NCBI GenBank assembly: GCA_964548565.1
Contig: CAZJTF010000088.1
Coordinates: 1 to 20,543 of the forward strand
From: CAYLLT01 sp964548565
GTDB lineage: Bacteria; Planctomycetota; Phycisphaerae; UBA1845; PWPN01
Reading direction: 5' to 3'
Length of the DNA: 20,543 bases
The notes under the pieces are model-generated. The model was not told the origin of the DNA. It saw only the letters and a program-made list of their open reading frames with translations, and made no database searches. Numbering within the stretch: the stretch's first letter is position 1; every line of letters begins with the position of its first letter. A program made the translations under genes and the position numbers. Shown in pieces: positions 6,526 through 14,185 of this stretch.

Positions 6526-7602
6526 ATGGCGGATAACTCTTACGCGGAATTCTTCCGGAATCTGTGCGTTCACGCCGGCGTGGCGCTCATCGCGGCGGAC
6601 CGTGACCTGCGGATCCGCTTCTGGAACCCCGCCGCCGGTCGCATCTTCGGCGGCTCCGTCGAGACGATGCTCGGCCAGCCGATCGTGTCCGTTGTTCCGC
6701 ACGAGAGCCGCGAGACCGCGACCCGGCTCGTCGAGCGGGTGCTGCATCACGGCGAAGTCAGCGAGTTCGAGTTCCCCCACCGCAGCCCGACGGGCAGCCC
6801 GATTTGGCTGGCGGTGACGATCTCGCCGATTTTCCAGGATGGATCGACCGTCGGTGTGTCTGTCTTCGTCCGGGACGTCACGCGGCGGATGAACCTGGAG
6901 CGGCAGACTGCGGACGCCCGCAAGATGACGGCCCTCGGCTCGATGGCGGGCGAGGTTGCTCACCACTTCAACAACATCATTGGCGGGATCATCACCTCCA
7001 TCGATTTCGTGCAGGACAGCGACGACGTCATGACACTGCGGCGCGTCCTGAAGACGACGGCCGCCGCCCTCACCCGCGCTAACGAGCTCACACTCGATCT
7101 CCTGGCGTTCGCCGAGGGCGATCGCACTGAGTGCCCCGCCGAGAGCGTTTGTGAGATTGTCACGCGGTTCGCGTCGATCCTGGAGCCGTCCCTCACCCGG
7201 CAGGGCATCCGCCTCGAGACCGACCTGCAGCCGGTGCAGGCCTGGCTCCCCACGCGGCGCGTGAACACCATCCTCAAACACCTCACGACCAATGCCCGCG
7301 AGGCCATGCCCGACGGCGGAACGCTCCGGATCGAGCTCGGTACTGCTCCCGACGGCCGGATCCTCCTCCGCGTGAGTGACACAGGTGTTGGCATCGCCCC
7401 CGAGCAGGTCGCGCGCGCCTTCGAGCCGTTCTTCACCACCAAGCAGTCGGACCCGGACCGGGGACCACATTCCGGCCTCGGCCTGGCGGTGGTCCACGGC
7501 ATCGTCCGCGACCTGAAAGGCACCGTCAGCCTGGCCTCCCGCGAGGGCGGCGGAACGGTCTGCTCCGTTTCACTCCCGCCTGATTGCGCCCATTCCGAGT
7601 AG
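6526..7602 (+). CDS. Soluble PAS-domain sensor histidine kinase (NtrB-like)
   Basis: 358-aa two-component kinase without membrane segments, so cytoplasmic. A PAS domain occupies about 8-120 (GVALIAADRDLRIRFWNPAA, LGQPIVSVVP, ending VRDVTRR). The phospho-acceptor box is ALGSMAGEVAHHFNN with His146. The ATPase domain has the N-box LTTNAREAMPDGG (N256), G1 box DTGVGIAP, F box FEPFFTTK and G2 box SGLGLAVVHG. The residue after the phospho-His is His, where Asp or Glu is usual (AHDFNN). Start: ATG 6526 has GGAGGAG at 6508-6514 (11-nt spacer). ATG 6496 overlaps the lipoprotein stop (TGATG) and would add ten residues. No response regulator lies next to it, so its partner is unknown; the lipoprotein is the only visible neighbour in the same unit. 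Confidence 0.9.
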   Translation: MADNSYAEFFRNLCVHAGVALIAADRDLRIRFWNPAAGRIFGGSVETMLGQPIVSVVPHESRETATRLVERVLHHGEVSEFEFPHRSPTGSPIWLAVTISPIFQDGSTVGVSVFVRDVTRRMNLERQTADARKMTALGSMAGEVAHHFNNIIGGIITSIDFVQDSDDVMTLRRVLKTTAAALTRANELTLDLLAFAEGDRTECPAESVCEIVTRFASILEPSLTRQGIRLETDLQPVQAWLPTRRVNTILKHLTTNAREAMPDGGTLRIELGTAPDGRILLRVSDTGVGIAPEQVARAFEPFFTTKQSDPDRGPHSGLGLAVVHGIVRDLKGTVSLASREGGGTVCSVSLPPDCAHSE

Positions 7603-8017
7603 GCCTTTGGGCCATGTTTGATGCTCGGGGGGTGGCTTTGCCCTATCCTTGCCCTGAATCGTAAGTTTTCCGCAGCCGCGCGCCGCGTAATCTCGTAGGA
7701 TACTGCGTCGGTGCACGGAATTGGCGATTTTTATTGAACTTAAGCATTGAAGGCGCGAAGCTCAGCGGTTATCTTGACGACACGGTGGCGCGGATGACTC
7801 ACAGGGTGGCGAGGGGCCGGTCCTCGCCCGACAAAACCGCTTGAATTCGCAAGGTCCGCTAAGTCAAGCAGGGGTGATGGAACGGTCGATGAAGACGTCA
7901 TGGAAGGCGAGCCAATGCCGTCCGAAGCCCCGGCATGTGCCGGTGTGCCCAGCCCCTTCTGAGTTATAGGTCGTGCGGCCCTCTCGCCGGGGCGGCCGGA
8001 CCAGGTCAGGATGAACC
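7603..8017. other. 415-bp intergenic leader before the DUF1571 gene
   Basis: No conserved protein is visible on either strand. It begins with a small inverted repeat GGCC-TTTG-GGCC right after the kinase stop. An AT-rich patch at about 7728-7750 leads into a candidate promoter (7747-7775). Downstream are a 7-bp hairpin GGCGAGG/CCTCGCC (7808-7814/7822-7828), a 30-codon frame at 7877-7969 preceded by AGGGG, and a 5-bp hairpin CCGGC/GCCGG (7930-7934/7939-7943). If the promoter is real, the DUF1571 mRNA has a leader of about 235 nt, long enough for a regulatory RNA, but no known riboswitch was recognised. Confidence 0.5.
7747..7775 (+). promoter_or_regulatory. Candidate promoter upstream of the DUF1571 gene
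   Basis: TTGAAG (7747-7752), a 17-bp spacer and TATCTT (7770-7775) match the sigma70 consensus at 4 of 6 positions each, with an AT-rich patch upstream. It would give a leader of about 235 nt. Moderate evidence only. Confidence 0.35.
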
Positions 8018-8920
8018 ATGATCCGACGACACTTCAGCAACCGACGCATGCGGGTACTGGTAGGCCTGATTCTCTTCGGAGGTTTGGTCTTCCAATGCCA
8101 GCGCGCGCTGCTGAGCGGGCCCTCCGCTGTGACCTCCGTCGCCGTGCAGGGGCCGTCCCGCACGGGGCCGAGTGTCGCCTACGCCTCCATCCAGGATCGC
8201 CCGCCCGTAGCGGCCGAATCGCTCGAGCAGCTGGCCTCCCGCGATCCGATCGGTTTCCTCGAGTCCGCGCTCGACCGCTATGACCGCAGCGTCCGCGATT
8301 ACACCTGCACATTCACCAAGCAGGAGCTGGTCGGCGGCGAGATGACCTCCGAGCAGGTCATGAAGGCCATGTTTCGCGAGAAGCCCTTCAGCGTCCGCCT
8401 CGAGTGGGTCCGCAACCCCGACAAGTGCGCCCGCGTCCTCTACGTCGCCGACAAGTGGACGAAGGAGGGCCAGCAGCTCGCCGTCGTCGAGCCCGGTGCG
8501 ATCGCCCGGCTCTTCGTCCCCTACGTCATGCGTCCGATCCACGGCGCCGACGCCGTCAAGTCGTCCCGTCGCACGATCGATCAGTTCGGGCTCCGTAATT
8601 CGCTCGCCCTGACCCTCAAGTACTGCCACCTGGCCCGCGAGGAGAACGTCCTGAACTTCTCGTATCTCGGCGCCGGCAAGGTCGACGAGCGCCCGACGCT
8701 GGTGTTCGAACGCCGGCTGCCGTGGAAAGCCGACAGCGAGAAGTGGCCCGACCGCGTGCTCGTCGTCCACCTCGACCGCGAACTCCTGCTGCCGACCCTC
8801 TGCCAGGCCTACGCCGACGACAATCGCGAGGTCCTCCTCGGCAAGTACATGATTACGGACGTCAAGCTCAATCCGAACCTTCCCGACTCGGTCTTCACCA
8901 AGGAAGGCATGGGCCTGTAG
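8018..8920 (+). CDS. DUF1571-family exported protein
   Basis: 300-aa protein resembling the DUF1571 family, which I know mainly from planctomycetes and whose function is not established. The N-terminus has a basic segment (MIRRHFSNRRMR) and a hydrophobic stretch (VLVGLILFGGLVFQC), so it is exported or anchored in the inner membrane. The domain spans about 70-295 and shows YDRSVRDYTCTFTKQELVGGEM, EKPFSVRLEWV, KCARVLYVADKWTKEG, the segment PIHGADAVKSSRRTIDQFGL, and a final beta-rich part (RVLVVHLDRELLLPTLCQAY, YMITDVKLNPNLPDSVF). Alternating strands with a lipid-binding look recall LolA/LppX-like folds, but that is inference. ATG 8018 has AGGA at 8008-8011 (6-nt spacer). It stands alone between a long leader and the cyd-like promoter. 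Confidence 0.85.
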   Translation: MIRRHFSNRRMRVLVGLILFGGLVFQCQRALLSGPSAVTSVAVQGPSRTGPSVAYASIQDRPPVAAESLEQLASRDPIGFLESALDRYDRSVRDYTCTFTKQELVGGEMTSEQVMKAMFREKPFSVRLEWVRNPDKCARVLYVADKWTKEGQQLAVVEPGAIARLFVPYVMRPIHGADAVKSSRRTIDQFGLRNSLALTLKYCHLAREENVLNFSYLGAGKVDERPTLVFERRLPWKADSEKWPDRVLVVHLDRELLLPTLCQAYADDNREVLLGKYMITDVKLNPNLPDSVFTKEGMGL

Positions 8921-8944
8921 TCGAAGATTCAGCTGCAGAACTGC

Positions 8945-8981
8945 GCTGCGGCGACGCTCGAGGAGATTGCATCTCCGCAGC
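8945..8981 (+). terminator. Hairpin after the DUF1571 gene, possible terminator
   Basis: GGAGAT (8962-8967), loop TGC, ATCTCC (8971-8976) is a perfect 6-bp hairpin. It is nested in an outer inverted repeat GCTGCGG/CCGCAGC (8945-8951/8975-8981). It sits about 25-60 nt after the DUF1571 stop and before the next promoter. No U-run follows, so termination is only suggested by position. Confidence 0.3.
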
Positions 8982-9051
8982 GGAACAGGAAGCCCGTCAC
9001 ACGTGATCGGTGCGACCGTTCGCCTGCCTTGCCAGTCTGTCTCTGACCGTC

Positions 9052-9080
9052 TTGTCACCCTCCATGCGTCCTCTTAGCAT
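9052..9080 (+). promoter_or_regulatory. Sigma70-type promoter of the cyd-like gene pair
   Basis: TTGTCA (9052-9057, 5 of 6), a 17-bp spacer and TAGCAT (9075-9080, 4 of 6). Transcription would start near 9087, so the leader is about 23 nt and contains GGAG at 9098-9101, 8 nt before the TTG start at 9110. Promoter, ribosome binding site and start codon fit each other. Confidence 0.5.
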
Positions 9081-9109
9081 GACGGGCGAGCGGACCTGGA
9101 GACAGCCCC

Positions 9110-10498
9110 TTGGATTTCCCACAATTCGAGATGCCGCGACTGGGCGCGGGCATGTTGGTGGCGATCGTCTCGATCATCCATGTCGCCATTGCGCACCTGG
9201 CCATCGGGGCGGGGCTGCTGATCGTTCTGGCCCATACGGCAGCCCTGCGTCGCGGAGACCGGCTGCTTCTCGATTTCCTCAAGCGGTACAGCGTCTATCT
9301 CGTAGCGATCCCCTTCGTGGCCGGCACGGTCACCGGCGTCGGCATCTGGATCACGATCTCGCTCGTCAGTCCGGCCGCGACGAGCGCGCTGATCCACCTC
9401 TTCGTCTGGGCCTGGGCGATCGAGTGGGTCTTTTTCATCGTCGAGATCTCCGCCGGATACGTCTATTACTACGGCTGGGGGCGCCTGGCGCCGTCCCGGC
9501 ACGTGGCGGTCGCGTGGATCTACTGCATTGCGGCCTTCATGAGCCTCTTCGTGATCAACGGCATTGTCAGCTTCATGCTGACGACCGGCGACTGGCGTCC
9601 CCCGGCGGAACTCGTCGGAGTCACGCCGCAGCGGGCATTTTGGGCCGCTCTCTTCAACCCGAGCTTCTGGCCGTCGTTGTTGCTGCGGACGGTCTCATCG
9701 TTGGCGTTCGCGGCGATTTCCGCCGCAATCGTCGCGAACCTGGTTCGCACGTACACCCGCGAGCAGCGCCGGCACATCATCAACTTCGCCAGCTGGCTCC
9801 TCGCCCCGATCGTGCTCATGGTCCCGCTGGCAGTGTGGTACTTTGCCGTACTACCCGTCGACTCACGCCGGTTCGCGCTCGGCTGGGCGACGACCATGAC
9901 GCTGTTCTTCATGTTCGGCATCGTGGCCAGCCTCTGCATCGGCGCCTATGCCTGGCTCGGGTTGATTCTCCGCCGCCGGTACATCAACCTCGAAACATCC
10001 CTGCTGCTGCTCGTGCTCGCTGTCGTTGCGACCGGGGCGATGGAGTTCCTCCGCGAGGGCGTCCGCAAGCCGTACCTGATCCCCGGCTACATGTACAGCA
10101 ACGGCATCCTCGCGACACCGGCCTGGCGCGAGCGGTTCCGCCAGGAGGGTCTTCTCGCCCACGCGCGTTTTGCCTACCCGGCCGGCATGACGCAGGACCA
10201 ACTGCACGCGCTTCCGCCGCACGAACTCGGGCGGTACGTGTTCAACGCTCAGTGCCGCATGTGTCACGAACCCGGCGGGCCCAACGGCATCCGTCCGCTG
10301 GTCAGCCGTGCCTCACGCGAGCTCGTCACGCGGATGACGGATGAACTCGACCGCCTGGGAGGCTACATGCCGCCGTTCATGGGCAGTGACCTCGAGAAAC
10401 GCGCCCTCGTGGAGTACCAGCTGTACGTTGCCGATCCCCAGGGCTACGCCGCGACCGCCCGGCCGGCCGCCCTCTCCGAGGCAGGAGGCCGGCAATGA
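9110..10498 (+). CDS. CydA-superfamily oxygen reductase subunit with fused cytochrome c domain
   Basis: 462-aa membrane protein with about eight or nine helices (13-310) and a C-terminal periplasmic cytochrome c domain (about 370-445). By-eye alignment to E. coli CydA gives H24 for H19 (heme d), E105 and E112 for E99 and E107 (the latter fixed by the shared GWxRL motif 10 residues on), and E316/R319 in REGVRKPY for E445/R448 of EYGRQPW. The b558 ligand H186 aligns with R193, and the quinol loop (GDESGYEMG in E. coli) is missing. The C-terminal domain has the heme c motif C382-R-M-C-H386 and a likely axial Met420 in YMPPFMG. It probably reduces oxygen with electrons from a c-type cytochrome rather than quinol. 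TTG 9110 is favoured by GGAG 8 nt upstream; ATG 9131 lacks a site. It overlaps the next gene by 4 bp (ATGA). Confidence 0.82.
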   Translation: MDFPQFEMPRLGAGMLVAIVSIIHVAIAHLAIGAGLLIVLAHTAALRRGDRLLLDFLKRYSVYLVAIPFVAGTVTGVGIWITISLVSPAATSALIHLFVWAWAIEWVFFIVEISAGYVYYYGWGRLAPSRHVAVAWIYCIAAFMSLFVINGIVSFMLTTGDWRPPAELVGVTPQRAFWAALFNPSFWPSLLLRTVSSLAFAAISAAIVANLVRTYTREQRRHIINFASWLLAPIVLMVPLAVWYFAVLPVDSRRFALGWATTMTLFFMFGIVASLCIGAYAWLGLILRRRYINLETSLLLLVLAVVATGAMEFLREGVRKPYLIPGYMYSNGILATPAWRERFRQEGLLAHARFAYPAGMTQDQLHALPPHELGRYVFNAQCRMCHEPGGPNGIRPLVSRASRELVTRMTDELDRLGGYMPPFMGSDLEKRALVEYQLYVADPQGYAATARPAALSEAGGRQ

Positions 10499-11688
10499 TG
10501 CTCCTCGCCCAGGCTGTCGTCCCGCCCGTAGACCCGATCGGGCTCCCCGCCGCGCCGGGCTGGTTCGTCTTCCTGCTGCTGCTGACCATGCTGCTGCACT
10601 TCGTGTTCATGAACTTTGTGGTCGGCGGAAACATCATCGCGCTCGGCCTGAATGTTGCCGCCTGTGCGGGCCTGCGTACCACGCCGCTCGTGAACGTGAT
10701 CTACCAGGTCATGCCCCCCGCCATCAGCATGGCCATCACGATGGGTGTGGCGCCGCTGCTGTTCGTTCAGGTTCTTTACGGCCCATACTTCTACAGCGCG
10801 AACGTCCTGCTCGGTTTCACCTGGCTCATGCTCGTCGGCTTTCTGCTCACGGGCTTCTACCTGGCGTACCTGCTGACCTACCGCGCGAGCTGCGTCATGC
10901 AGAAGCGGATCGGCGCCTGGGACGCCCGGCCTGTCCGCCGCCTCGTCATTTCATTGCTCGCGACCCTCTGTTTCCTGGCGATCGGCTGGACCCTGGCCAA
11001 CAACCACGAGCTCTCGCTGCACCCCGAACTCTGGGCCGCCGGCGGTCACTGGCTCAGCCCGCGGCTGCGCATCCCGTCACCCACCCTGATCCCGCGCTAC
11101 ATGCACGATATGACCGGCGCGACCGCGATCGGCGGGCTCTGGGTCGCGGCCATTGGCTGGTGGCTGCGCCGACGCGGACCGGCCGACCCCCAGGTTCCCG
11201 GGCGCCTCATTCGGATCGGCCTCGGTGTCGCGACCGGCCTGACAATGGTACAGATCCTCGTCGGGTTCACGTTCCTCATGCGGCTCGATCCGTCCGTCCG
11301 CGCGTCGCTTCTCGGGTTCAACACCGCGCTCGGGGCCGTCTGGACAATGACATTGCCAGTGGCCGTGCTGCTGTTCTTTACGCTCATGTTCGCATTGCAG
11401 CGCCCGGACCGGTTCGTGCCCTTTGCGGTGGCGGCCGGGCTGGCGGTGCTCGTCATGTCGGGAATGCTGGTCGGACGGGAGCAGGTTCGGCACGCTATGC
11501 TCGCGCGGCCCCAGGCCGGCAGCTTCTCGCTGGGCACGTGGGCCGTCTACCCCCAGAATGGCGTGCCGATCGTCTTCGCCCTGCTGCTGGTCGCGGGGCT
11601 GGCGATCGTCGCCCTGATGCTCCGCTGGATCACGGACCGTCCCGCCGTCGATACGTCTGGACAGACACTCCCTCACTCCGAAGCGTGA
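10495..11688 (+). CDS. Second CydA-like membrane subunit
   Basis: 397-aa membrane protein with about eight to ten helices, distantly homologous to CydA and to the preceding subunit. H35 aligns with E. coli H19 (LLHFVFMNFVVGG, the His-to-Gly spacing is identical). WTLANNHE corresponds to WILVANGW, and H204 in RYMHDMTGATAIGG aligns with the b558 ligand H186 in KFVHTVASGYVTGA. GREQVRHAM (E329/R332) matches REGVRKPY of the partner. The helix-3 glutamates (E99, E107) are absent, so an intact oxygen site of its own is doubtful. It probably pairs with the first subunit in place of CydB. AGGAGG at 10483-10488 (6-nt spacer) supports ATG 10495, which overlaps the upstream stop by 4 bp. Its last 59 bp overlap the convergent comEC gene. 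The role in heme binding is inference. Confidence 0.75.
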   Translation: MMLLAQAVVPPVDPIGLPAAPGWFVFLLLLTMLLHFVFMNFVVGGNIIALGLNVAACAGLRTTPLVNVIYQVMPPAISMAITMGVAPLLFVQVLYGPYFYSANVLLGFTWLMLVGFLLTGFYLAYLLTYRASCVMQKRIGAWDARPVRRLVISLLATLCFLAIGWTLANNHELSLHPELWAAGGHWLSPRLRIPSPTLIPRYMHDMTGATAIGGLWVAAIGWWLRRRGPADPQVPGRLIRIGLGVATGLTMVQILVGFTFLMRLDPSVRASLLGFNTALGAVWTMTLPVAVLLFFTLMFALQRPDRFVPFAVAAGLAVLVMSGMLVGREQVRHAMLARPQAGSFSLGTWAVYPQNGVPIVFALLLVAGLAIVALMLRWITDRPAVDTSGQTLPHSEA

Positions 11689-14185
11689 CCTCGACCGCCC
11701 CGTCACTGGCTGTGTTGAAGTATCGTCGCCCCTCCACCGCCCGCAGCAGTTCCACCCGCGTGCTGGAGTCGCGCTGACCGCTCGAGCGGATACAAACATC
11801 TGGATCCACCGCCCGGATGAACGCCCCCGTCAACCGCCCGTACTCGCCGTGATGCGGCAGGATGAGCACGTCCGCCTTCAGATCGGCCGTCCCGATGAGG
11901 CGCCGCTGCGCCTGCTCCTGGATATCGCCGCTGAGCAGGATCCGGCGTCCGGCATACGTCACGCGGAGCACAAGAGAGGCATCATTGCTGCTCACGCGAC
12001 GCGACAACTCCGCCGGCCACAACACCTCGATCTGCGTGTCACCGCAGTCGGACAGAAGTTCGCCGGCTTTCACGGCCCGGATCGGAATTTCCGATGTCGC
12101 GGCCGTTTCCGAGATGCGCCCGACCAGGGCGGGGTCCCCGCCAATCCGCGCGAAGACCGTTGACGTCGTGATTGCACCGACCCTGCGCCGCGCGAGCAGT
12201 TCCGGCACACCGCACACGTGATCGAGATCCGGATGGCTCAAAATGACGTTGTCGATTCCGTAGATCCGCTCCGATGCGAATAGTGGCGTCAGGACCCACC
12301 GCTCCAGGTCGAACGGCGGGCGTGCGCCGAGGTCGCACAGCAGCGTCCGCCCGTTCGGCAGCCGCAGACAGCAGGCCTGCCCGTCGCCCACGGAAAGGAC
12401 GATCATTTTCAGGCCGTCAGGTCGCGACGGCACAAGAGCCAGCACGGCCATCAGGACGAAAATGCCGCCCGCCGCCGCGACCCACCGCATCCGCACGCGC
12501 AGCCACGGCGCGAGCACCCACAATCCGAGCACGGTCAACCCTGCCGCCGCCAGCCATTCGGGAATCACCGGGGTCCGCACGCCGGACCCGGGGAGCTGTG
12601 CGAGCGACTGCACGAGCGTGATGAGCCCGTCCGTCAGCAGCCCCAGCGGCCACCCCAGAACGCCCCCGAGCGGCGCCGCCACCGCCGACAAGACCGTTTT
12701 CAGCAGCCCCAGCACGAGCACCAGCCACACGACGGGGGCAATCAGGATGGAATTGAGCCACCCCCATGTGGGAACCTGCCGAAAATGGTACGCGCCCAGG
12801 ATCACCCCGACGCCCCACGCCGCCACGCCGATCGCCAGCAACTGGCCCACCGCATCCGTGCACACGTTGAACCAGTGTCGCCACGGCCCCGGCGGATTCA
12901 GCATGCGCTGGATCTCCGGCTGCAGCAGCGGATCCGTCCGCCGCAGCAGGATGTCGAGAAGAACACGCCCGGCGCGATGTACGCGCGGGCTGAGCCAGAT
13001 CAGCCCCATCAGCGTCGCAAACGACAGTTGGAACCCCGCCTCGAAAAGCTGCATCGGCCCGCACACGAGGAGCACAATCGCCGACAATGCCAGCCAGTTC
13101 GCCGCGCGCAGCGGTCGACCCTTCAGAACCGCTACACAGAGGAGGTCCCCCATCACGGCCGAGCGGAGGACCGGTGCGTTCCACTCGGTCAGGACGGCAT
13201 ACGCGGACAGCACGATCATCGCAGCAAGGGCGCAGGTCCGCGACGACCTCCCCGTGATCACACCCGCAAGCCACATGAGCGTCGCGAGCATGCCGACGTG
13301 CGAGCCGCTGACGCTCAGGTAATGGACCGTCCCCGTCCGCACGAACGCGTCATTGACCGCCGGATCCATGGCGCTGCGTTGCCCGAGCACGAGCGCCTCC
13401 AGAAGACGCGCGCCCGGCGACTCCGGCTCGAACGTGTCGTCGACTATCGCCGCCGAAGCCATCGCCCGGATGCGACCGATCGCACGCCGATGAAAGCTCA
13501 CCTCCGTCAGACGGCGGACGTGCTCACCCCGCCGACAGGTCATCTGCACCATCACCCCCTGGCGCCGCTGGGACAACGCCCAGTCGACCTCGCCCGGATT
13601 CGAAGGCGGGCGCAGGCGCTGCCACGTCCCGATCAGTTCCACGTAGTCGCCCGGCCTGACCTCCGTTCGATCGTATACGATCACCGACAGGAGCCCGCTG
13701 GCCGCGCGACTGCCCCCCGCCCGATCCAGGCGTTCCACGCGAACCAGCAGCCGGCTCCGCACGCTGTCCTCGCGGAAGCCGCCCTGCCGCACGACGGGCC
13801 CGCCCACCACCACTCCGGTCACGCGTGCCAGCCGCGGCTCTGTCCCGCACGAACGGACGATATGTGTCTCGGGAACCCGCCTGAAAGCCAGGTCGTGGAG
13901 CGCCGCGCCGACCGCCATCGCCGCTACGCTCACAAGGAGGTGTCTCCAGAGTGCGCTCAGACGCACCCGCAGGAGCAGAACCCCGCACGCGGCAAATACC
14001 ACAGCGTTCAGCCACAGGGCGAGGGGCACTGCCGCGTCGAGCGCGATCCCGGCGCAGAGCCCGATGGCGGGCGGGACGAGCGGCTCACGTGCGAGCCAGT
14101 CCTCCATCTGCCGGAGACGCGAGGCCTCCGGGCGCGGAGCCACCCTCGGGATCGGTGGGGCTGAGATCAACGACGCAGCGGACAT
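11630..14185 (-). CDS. comEC: ComEC/Rec2 DNA-uptake channel
   Basis: 851-aa inner-membrane protein with the full three-part ComEC layout. First comes an N-terminal membrane/OB-like part (DUF4131-type, about 35-215; VIVYDRTEVRPGDYVELIGTW). The competence membrane domain (about 250-560) contains HYLSVSGSHVGM, a variant of the usual SGLHVG signature, and FEAGFQLSFATLMGLIWL. A C-terminal metallo-beta-lactamase domain (about 595-840) has the metal motif SHPDLDHVCG (about 650), SNDASLVLRVTYAGRRILLSGD and LPHHGEYG. ComEC passes single-stranded DNA into the cytoplasm during transformation, and the MBL domain is thought to degrade the other strand. Start ATG 14185 overlaps the addA 3' end by 101 bp. 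ATG 14107 (residue 27, MEDWLAREP) would cut the overlap to 23 bp and is equally plausible. It follows addB-addA, probably in one transcript. Confidence 0.92.
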   Translation of the reverse strand: MSAASLISAPPIPRVAPRPEASRLRQMEDWLAREPLVPPAIGLCAGIALDAAVPLALWLNAVVFAACGVLLLRVRLSALWRHLLVSVAAMAVGAALHDLAFRRVPETHIVRSCGTEPRLARVTGVVVGGPVVRQGGFREDSVRSRLLVRVERLDRAGGSRAASGLLSVIVYDRTEVRPGDYVELIGTWQRLRPPSNPGEVDWALSQRRQGVMVQMTCRRGEHVRRLTEVSFHRRAIGRIRAMASAAIVDDTFEPESPGARLLEALVLGQRSAMDPAVNDAFVRTGTVHYLSVSGSHVGMLATLMWLAGVITGRSSRTCALAAMIVLSAYAVLTEWNAPVLRSAVMGDLLCVAVLKGRPLRAANWLALSAIVLLVCGPMQLFEAGFQLSFATLMGLIWLSPRVHRAGRVLLDILLRRTDPLLQPEIQRMLNPPGPWRHWFNVCTDAVGQLLAIGVAAWGVGVILGAYHFRQVPTWGWLNSILIAPVVWLVLVLGLLKTVLSAVAAPLGGVLGWPLGLLTDGLITLVQSLAQLPGSGVRTPVIPEWLAAAGLTVLGLWVLAPWLRVRMRWVAAAGGIFVLMAVLALVPSRPDGLKMIVLSVGDGQACCLRLPNGRTLLCDLGARPPFDLERWVLTPLFASERIYGIDNVILSHPDLDHVCGVPELLARRRVGAITTSTVFARIGGDPALVGRISETAATSEIPIRAVKAGELLSDCGDTQIEVLWPAELSRRVSSNDASLVLRVTYAGRRILLSGDIQEQAQRRLIGTADLKADVLILPHHGEYGRLTGAFIRAVDPDVCIRSSGQRDSSTRVELLRAVEGRRYFNTASDGAVEVTLRSEGVSVQTYRRRDGP

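Noticed and set aside
6277..7497. 406-codon minus-strand frame opposite the histidine kinase
   Set aside because: All kinase motifs read on the + strand; the antisense product resembles no family.
3640..7863. 12-base repeat AAGGTCCGCTAA at about 3641-3652 and 7852-7863
   Set aside because: Several 12-base matches are expected by chance in 20 kb of skewed composition, and the flanks do not match.
9010..10344. 444-codon + strand frame overlapping the first cyd-like gene
   Set aside because: The overlapping frame 9110-10498 has membrane helices, heme motifs, a promoter and a ribosome binding site; this one is Arg/Pro/His-rich.
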